Assembly: GCA_021816565.1 (NCBI GenBank)
Contig: JAKAXN010000144.1
Coordinates: 1-10,231 of the forward strand
Direction of reading: 5' to 3'
Origin: Actinomycetes bacterium
GTDB taxonomy: Bacteria > Actinomycetota > Acidimicrobiia > Acidimicrobiales > Palsa-688
DNA length: 10,231 nucleotides
This document shows positions 6,324 to 10,231 of the stretch, piece after piece. Position 1 is the stretch's first letter. The number at the start of each line of letters is the position of its first letter. The notes below the pieces were generated by a model. That model had not been told where the DNA came from. It worked only from the letters and a program-made list of their open reading frames with translations, and ran no database searches. The position numbers and the translations under genes were made by a program.

Positions 6324-7331
6324 GTGGAAGATCAACTCGGTCAGCGACCCCAGGCCCCCGACCGCAACCTGGCCATGGAGCTGGTCCGGGTAACCGAGGC
6401 GGCCGCCATGGCGGCGGCCCGCTGGCTGGGGCGGGGGGACAAAGAGGGCGCGGACGGCGCAGCCGTCGACGCCATGCGCATCGTGCTCGGCGGCGTGCCC
6501 ATGGACGGCGTGGTGGTCATCGGCGAGGGCGAGAAGGACGAGGCGCCCATGCTCTTCAACGGCGAGAGGGTCGGCGACGGCACCGCGCCGCTGGCCGACG
6601 TGGCGGTGGACCCCATCGACGGGACCACCCCGACGGCTCTGGGGCGCGGCGGGGCGCTGTCGGTGATCGCGGTCAGCGAGCGGGGCACCATGTTCAACCC
6701 GGGGCCATGCGTGTACATGGAGAAGCTCGCCGTCGGGCCGGAGGCGGCCGGGAAGGTCAGCCTCGAGCAGTCACCCACCGACAACATCCGGGCGGTGGCC
6801 GAGGCCAAGGGCGAATCGGTACGCGACGTCACCGCGGTCATCCTGGACCGGCCCCGCCACGGCGCGCTGATCGACGAAGTGCGCTCCACCGGGGCCCGTA
6901 TCCGCCTCATCACCGACGGTGACGTGGCCGGCGCCCTGGCCACCTCGTGGGCCGATTCCGGTGCCGACATCCTCCTCGGCACCGGCGGCACCCCCGAGGG
7001 CGTGATCGCGGCGGCCGCGCTCAAGTGCATGGGCGGCGAGCTGCAGGGCCGGTTGTGGCCCCGCGACGACGCCGAGCGCAAAGCCGCGGTGGACGCCGGA
7101 TACGACGTCGAGCGGGTCCTGTACCTCGACGACCTGGTGCAGGGGGACAACTGCTTCTTCGCCGCCACCGGCATCAGCGACGGCGAGTTGCTGCGGGGGG
7201 TGCGCTACGACCAGGGCGGGGCCATCACCGACTCCCTGGTGATGCGCTCGAAGTCCGGCACGGTCCGGCGGGTGGACGCCCGGCACCGGCTCAAGAAGCT
7301 GGCCGCCTACGCGTCGGTGCCGTTCGGGTAG
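6324..7331 (+). CDS. glpX: Class II fructose-1,6-bisphosphatase (GlpX)
   Basis: This 335-residue cytosolic phosphatase converts fructose 1,6-bisphosphate to fructose 6-phosphate in gluconeogenesis, and GlpX is the usual FBPase of actinobacteria. Metal and catalytic motifs are present: D39 in [10 protein letters not shown]68 in [13 protein letters not shown]96-P-I-D99-G-T101, and E225 in [20 protein letters not shown] (131-141) and the DRPRHG and [11 protein letters not shown] segments (about 175-180 and 195-205) are typical substrate-site regions. The loop after DPIDGTT reads [12 protein letters not shown], somewhat unlike the GTTLTAKGMPNA form I associate with many homologues. GTG at 6324 keeps the conserved [17 protein letters not shown] segment; an in-frame ATG at 6375 would cut into it, and an ATG at 6322 is out of frame. 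The tail overlaps the convergent 2H-GNAT gene by 25 bases. Length is normal and the assignment is secure. Confidence 0.95.
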   Translation: MEDQLGQRPQAPDRNLAMELVRVTEAAAMAAARWLGRGDKEGADGAAVDAMRIVLGGVPMDGVVVIGEGEKDEAPMLFNGERVGDGTAPLADVAVDPIDGTTPTALGRGGALSVIAVSERGTMFNPGPCVYMEKLAVGPEAAGKVSLEQSPTDNIRAVAEAKGESVRDVTAVILDRPRHGALIDEVRSTGARIRLITDGDVAGALATSWADSGADILLGTGGTPEGVIAAAALKCMGGELQGRLWPRDDAERKAAVDAGYDVERVLYLDDLVQGDNCFFAATGISDGELLRGVRYDQGGAITDSLVMRSKSGTVRRVDARHRLKKLAAYASVPFG

Positions 7332-8221
7332 TCCCCGCACGGGGCGGGCACGCTCCAGCTGCTGAGCGCCCGGTAGAACCCGGCCGGTCCGGCCGCCTGC
7401 AGCGCCGGGTGCTCCCACCCGGCCCGGCGGGCCGTCAGCTCCAGGTGGGCCAGGAGCTGGCCTCCTATCCCCTGGCGGCGGTGCTCGGGGCGCACCCACA
7501 CGGCCACGTGCGGCCCTCGGCGGTCCTCCCACGCCAGGGCGGTGCCCACCGGCTGGCCTTCCCGGTGGGCGGTCAGCACGAACGACAGCGGGGCGTCGGG
7601 CCTGGCCGGTGAGCCGGGGCAGGCGGCCAGCTCCGGGTCGAGGAGCCGGCCGGCAACCAGCTCGAGAGCCAGCCCGCCGGTCCCCACCCGCACCGGGCGG
7701 CCCAGGGCGGCGTCGGCGAGCTGGGACCATACCCGACCCGGGCCCTCCTCCAGCAGGACCACCCGGTCCACCTCCGCCACCGCGGCGTAATCGGACAGGG
7801 CCACCAGCGCGGCACCGATACGGTCCTCCGGCCCACCGTCGGCCAGGGTCAGGTGGGGCACCCAGGGCCACGACAGGTGCCGCTGCAGGGGTGTCTCGAA
7901 CACCGAGTCGCGCAGGATCTGCAGCCCCTCCACGTCGCCCCCCACCGCCAGGTACAGCACCGGGTTGACCGGCAGGAACGTACCGATCGAGCCGAAGGTC
8001 AGCCGCAGCGGACCGGGCTGCGCCGCTGCGGCGCGGCGCAGCCGCTGCAAGGCCGCGGGGAGCTCGGCGGTCCGGACGTTGACCGGCGGGACCAGCGTGA
8101 CATGGGGCGCTATGCGGGCGAGACTGGGATCACCGACGGCCCGGCGCAGCCCGTCGATCTCGTCGGCGAGGGGCCGGTCCAGCACCAGCGCCACCCCCAG
8201 GCGCCGCCGGTTGGAAGCCAC
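7307..8221 (-). CDS. 2H phosphoesterase (2'-5' RNA ligase-like) fused to a GNAT acetyltransferase domain
   Basis: This 304-residue protein appears to contain two enzymes in one continuous frame. The N-terminal part (about 5-178) is a 2H phosphoesterase of the LigT/ThpR/YjcG type: it has both HxTx motifs, H40-V-T42-L and H123-L-T125-L, spaced as expected, and the usual family length of about 180 residues. The C-terminal part (about 183-292) looks like a compact GNAT fold: acetyl-CoA binding motif A at [19 protein letters not shown] (239-257), containing R248-x-x-G251-x-G253, and a motif-B-like GFYRALSSW (281-289). No signal peptide is seen. The GTG start at 8221 has no Shine-Dalgarno sequence but has TAGACT six bases upstream. 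The gene is divergent from glyA, with 22 bp between starts, and overlaps the glpX tail by 25 bases. RNA cyclic-phosphate or nucleotide substrates are known for 2H enzymes, but neither substrate can be stated here. The GNAT part lacks a clear N-terminal strand-helix pair and may be reduced. Confidence 0.85.
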   Translation of the reverse strand: MASNRRRLGVALVLDRPLADEIDGLRRAVGDPSLARIAPHVTLVPPVNVRTAELPAALQRLRRAAAAQPGPLRLTFGSIGTFLPVNPVLYLAVGGDVEGLQILRDSVFETPLQRHLSWPWVPHLTLADGGPEDRIGAALVALSDYAAVAEVDRVVLLEEGPGRVWSQLADAALGRPVRVGTGGLALELVAGRLLDPELAACPGSPARPDAPLSFVLTAHREGQPVGTALAWEDRRGPHVAVWVRPEHRRQGIGGQLLAHLELTARRAGWEHPALQAAGPAGFYRALSSWSVPAPCGDYPNGTDA

Positions 8222-8237
8222 GCCGACAGTCTAGGAT
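8211..8237 (+). promoter_or_regulatory. Probable leaderless promoter of glyA
   Basis: TAGGAT (8232-8237) ends six bases before the GTG at 8244. TTGGAA (8211-8216, four of six matches to TTGACA) lies 15 bases upstream, inside the first codons of the divergent gene. The region between the -10 and the start is GGG-rich but offers no properly spaced Shine-Dalgarno site. Confidence 0.5.
8228..8233 (-). promoter_or_regulatory. Probable leaderless -10 hexamer of the 2H-GNAT gene
   Basis: On the minus strand TAGACT (8233-8228) ends six bases before the GTG at 8221. It overlaps the plus-strand -10 of glyA by two bases (8232-8233) at a shared CTAG. No good -35 is visible on this strand. Confidence 0.5.
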
Positions 8238-8243
8238 TGGGGG

Positions 8244-9491
8244 GTGAGCGAGGACCCTTCGGTGTTCGAGGACCGGGAGCTGTTCGGCATCATCGAGCGG
8301 GAACAGCACCGCCAGAACACCACCCTGCAGCTGATCGCCTCGGAGAACTTCACCTCCCGGGCGGTGATGGCCGCCACCGGATCGGTGCTGACCAACAAGT
8401 ACTCCGAGGGCTACCCGGGCAAGCGCTACTACGGCGGCAACGCCATCGTGGACGAGGCCGAGGACCTGGCCCGCCGGCGGGTGTGCGAGCTGTTCGGGGC
8501 CGACCACGCCAACGTGCAGCCCCACTCGGGGGCCAACGCCAACCTGGCCGCCTACCTGGCCGTCCTCGACGCCGGCGACACCGTGCTCGGGATGCGCCTC
8601 GACCAGGGTGGCCACCTCACCCACGGCTCCCCGGTCAACATCAGCGGCCGCTTCTACAACTTCGTCTCCTACGGGGTGACCGACAGCGACGAGCGGCTGG
8701 ACCTGGAGCAGCTGGCGGCCCTGGCCGAGCAGCACCGGCCGAAGCTGATCGTGGCCGGGGCCACCGCCTACCCGCGGATCATCGACCCCGAGCCCATCCG
8801 GCGCATCGCCGATCAGGTCGGTGCGCTGTTCATGTTCGACGCCGCCCACATCGCCGGTCTGATCGCCGGCGGGGCCCATCCCAACCCGGTGGGGGTGGCG
8901 GACATCGTCACCTTCACCACCCACAAGACCCTCAGAGGTCCCCGCGGCGGGTGCATCCTGTGCCGGGCCGACCTGGCGGCGGCCATCGACAAGGCCGTCT
9001 TCCCCGGCCTTCAGGGCGGTCCGCTCGAGCACGTGGTGGCGGCCAAGGCGGTGGCGTTCCGGGAGGCGGCCACCCCGCAGTTCCGGGACTACGCGGCGCA
9101 GATCGTCCGCAACGCCCGGGCCCTGGCCGAGGCCCTGGCCGGCGAGGGGTTCCGGATCGTCTCGGGCGGCACCGACAACCACCTGATGCTGGTGGACCTG
9201 CGCCCCTTCGACGCCGAACTGACCGGGAAGAAGGCCCAGGAGGCCCTCGACCGCAGCGGCATCACCCTCAACAAGAACACCATCCCCGGCGACCCCCGCT
9301 CGCCGTTCGTCACCTCCGGGCTGCGCATCGGCACGCCGGCGGTCACCACCGCCGGTATGGGCGAGGCCGAGATGGCCGAGATCGCCCGCCTGATCGGCCG
9401 GGTGCTGCGCCGCCCCGACGACGAGTCGGAGTCGGCGGCGGTGCGCGACGAGGTGGCCGTCCTGTGCTCGAAGTTCACCCCCTACCCCTAA
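8244..9491 (+). CDS. glyA: Serine hydroxymethyltransferase (GlyA)
   Basis: This 415-residue cytosolic PLP enzyme interconverts serine plus tetrahydrofolate with glycine plus 5,10-methylene-tetrahydrofolate, the main source of one-carbon units. Diagnostic sequence includes LIASENFTS (30-38), [15 protein letters not shown] (51-65), the QPHSGANAN cofactor loop (92-100), D199 and H202 in FDAAHIAGL, and K228 in [12 protein letters not shown], the lysine that forms the internal aldimine. The C-terminal folate-side region includes [13 protein letters not shown] and the [10 protein letters not shown] segment. Length is standard. The GTG start gives the usual short N-terminus before the [13 protein letters not shown] helix and lies six bases after TAGGAT. 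The WecA-like gene follows after 22 bp and is probably co-transcribed. No unusual residues are seen. Confidence 0.97.
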   Translation: MSEDPSVFEDRELFGIIEREQHRQNTTLQLIASENFTSRAVMAATGSVLTNKYSEGYPGKRYYGGNAIVDEAEDLARRRVCELFGADHANVQPHSGANANLAAYLAVLDAGDTVLGMRLDQGGHLTHGSPVNISGRFYNFVSYGVTDSDERLDLEQLAALAEQHRPKLIVAGATAYPRIIDPEPIRRIADQVGALFMFDAAHIAGLIAGGAHPNPVGVADIVTFTTHKTLRGPRGGCILCRADLAAAIDKAVFPGLQGGPLEHVVAAKAVAFREAATPQFRDYAAQIVRNARALAEALAGEGFRIVSGGTDNHLMLVDLRPFDAELTGKKAQEALDRSGITLNKNTIPGDPRSPFVTSGLRIGTPAVTTAGMGEAEMAEIARLIGRVLRRPDDESESAAVRDEVAVLCSKFTPYP

Positions 9492-9502
9492 GCCAAACCC
9501 TC

Positions 9503-9508
9503 GAGGAG
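9503..9508 (+). promoter_or_regulatory. Shine-Dalgarno site pointing to an ATC start
   Basis: GAGGAG is followed by five bases (TCCGG) and then ATC at 9514. The spacing equals that of AGGAG to GTG before the FAD oxidoreductase gene. No canonical start codon lies at this distance in the matching frame. Confidence 0.55.
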
Positions 9509-9513
9509 TCCGG

Positions 9514-10231
9514 ATCAACGGATACGCCGACTACGCGCTCGTAGCGGGGGTCGCCGCGGTCGTCACCTGGCTGGCCACCTTCGTGGTCCGGCGCCTGGCC
9601 ACCCGGTTCTCCATCATCGTCCTGCCCGACGAGCGGCGGGTGCACGAGCGACCCACCCCGACGGTGGGCGGGGCGGCCATGTACGCCGGCCTTCTGGCGG
9701 CCATGATCGTGGCGTCGCAGCTGCCGTCGCTGTCGCCGCTGTTCCGGGGTAGCTCCGACCCGCTGGGCCTGGTGCTGGCCGCGTCGATGATCTTCGCCGT
9801 CGGCATGGTCGACGACCTGAGGGAGATGTCCGCGCCGGCCAAGCTGTCGGGCCAGATCCTGGCCGGCACGGTGCTGTACCTGTTCGGGGTGGACATGCTG
9901 TTCTTCCGGGCCCCGTTCATCGGGACCATCGTGCTGTCCGCCGACCTGATCCCGGTCATGACCGTGATCTGGGTGGTGGGGATGGCCAACGCGGTGAACC
10001 TGGTGGACGGCCTCGACGGGCTGGCCGCCGGCATAGTGGCCATAGCCGCCGGGGCCTTCTTCTTCTACTCCCACCAACTGGTGGCGGCGGGCACCATCCA
10101 GCCGGGCAGCGGCCCGCTCTTCTGCGTGATCGTGGCCGGGGTGTGCCTGGGCTTCCTGCCCCACAACTTCCACCCCGCCAAGATCTTCATGGGCGACGCC
10201 GGGGCCCTGCTCCTGGGGCTGATGATGGCCG
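9514..10231 (+). CDS. WecA/TagO-like polyprenyl-phosphate sugar-1-phosphate transferase, 3' end cut off
   Basis: This is the first 239 codons of a polytopic membrane enzyme of the MraY/WecA/TagO family, which transfers a HexNAc-1-phosphate from a UDP-sugar to undecaprenyl or decaprenyl phosphate on the inner face of the membrane, the first step of many envelope glycans. Visible motifs: PDERRVHERPTPTVGG (38-53), the Mg-associated MVDDLREMSAPAKLSGQ (98-114, D100-D101), NAVNLVDGLDGLAAG (159-173, D165 and D168), and PAKIFMGDAGA (221-231, D228). Hydrophobic helices lie near 7-26, 53-70, 84-100, 114-130, 145-160, 170-188 and 201-216. The best N-terminus is ATC at 9514: GAGGAG precedes it, the frame has no ATG, GTG, TTG or CTG between a stop at 9391 and 9514, and the first internal candidates (CTG 9571, GTG 9583) would delete most of helix 1. 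It probably forms an operon with glyA. WecA versus TagO specificity is not resolved. Confidence 0.88.
   Translation, partial: MNGYADYALVAGVAAVVTWLATFVVRRLATRFSIIVLPDERRVHERPTPTVGGAAMYAGLLAAMIVASQLPSLSPLFRGSSDPLGLVLAASMIFAVGMVDDLREMSAPAKLSGQILAGTVLYLFGVDMLFFRAPFIGTIVLSADLIPVMTVIWVVGMANAVNLVDGLDGLAAGIVAIAAGAFFFYSHQLVAAGTIQPGSGPLFCVIVAGVCLGFLPHNFHPAKIFMGDAGALLLGLMMA

Noticed and set aside
6322..6392. ATG at 6322 as the glpX start
   Set aside because: It opens a different frame that ends quickly; the GTG two bases later reads into the conserved GlpX N-terminus.
3122..6922. A 1266-codon open frame on the plus strand across the glycosyltransferase and oxidoreductase genes
   Set aside because: Its translation is repetitive Arg/Pro/Gly/His/Val-rich sequence without domains and is antisense to two genes with clear motifs. 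Long stop-free antisense frames are expected when third codon positions are nearly all G or C.
8130..9518. A 462-codon minus-strand frame antisense to glyA
   Set aside because: It mirrors glyA codons and yields a Gly/Val/His-rich sequence without domain signals.
7853..9544. A 563-codon plus-strand frame overlapping glyA
   Set aside because: It is a +1 shadow of glyA; the glyA frame has all SHMT motifs, while this one has only biased composition.
9475..10173. Minus-strand frames opposite the WecA-like gene
   Set aside because: They give His/Gln/Arg-rich sequence typical of antisense to hydrophobic membrane-protein codons, whereas the plus strand encodes all MraY/WecA-family motifs.
1..10231. 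CRISPR arrays, tRNA/rRNA genes, transposases, phage or toxin-antitoxin genes
   Set aside because: I saw no regularly spaced repeats, cloverleaf or rRNA-like stretches, terminal inverted repeats or motifs of such proteins on either strand.

Overview
The window is very GC-rich, tightly packed chromosomal DNA, most likely from a high-GC actinobacterium. Deeper placement, for example Acidimicrobiia or a relative, is a guess. Pointers are the strong G/C bias at third codon positions, a class II (GlpX-type) fructose-1,6-bisphosphatase, non-ATG starts throughout, and several genes that appear to be transcribed without a leader. I see no tRNA, rRNA, CRISPR array, insertion sequence or phage gene. No stretch over 300 bases lacks a gene; the largest gap is the 127-bp divergent region at about 6197-6323.

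Layout, left to right. (1) Bases 1-70 are an unresolved edge. (2) A forward M20-family amidohydrolase (71-1231) meets, tail to tail with a 10-base overlap, (3) a leftward four-gene operon read from 6196 down to 1222. Its genes are a membrane GT39/ArnT-like glycosyltransferase, a FAD-dependent oxidoreductase of the UDP-galactopyranose-mutase-like/amine-oxidase class, a zinc-ribbon protein built from an internal duplication, and a small KANL3/Tex30-type alpha/beta hydrolase coupled by a TTGA stop/start overlap. (4) Divergent from it is glpX (6324-7331), which overlaps by 25 bases the tail of (5) a leftward fusion of a 2H phosphoesterase and a GNAT acetyltransferase (7307-8221). (6) Divergent from that fusion, only 22 bp away, is glyA (8244-9491). 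It is followed after 22 bp by (7) a WecA/TagO-like polyprenyl-phosphate sugar-1-phosphate transferase that runs off the right end and appears to start at ATC.

How the genes relate: glpX (gluconeogenesis) and glyA (one-carbon/serine-glycine metabolism) are housekeeping genes. The WecA-like enzyme starts lipid-linked glycan synthesis. The GT39 enzyme and the FAD oxidoreductase suggest envelope glycan or lipid-linked sugar work in the leftward operon. The zinc-ribbon duplication protein and the hydrolase have no assignable pathway.

The most notable signals are regulatory. No gene in the window starts with ATG. Four GTG starts sit exactly six bases after a TAGNNT hexamer, and one sits eight bases after. 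At 8222-8243, two such promoters are arranged symmetrically around one CTAG, with starts equidistant on either side, making a compact bidirectional leaderless promoter. The protein-level novelties are the duplicated zinc-ribbon protein and the 2H-GNAT fusion. I did not find a convincing new defence, mobile or biosynthetic system.
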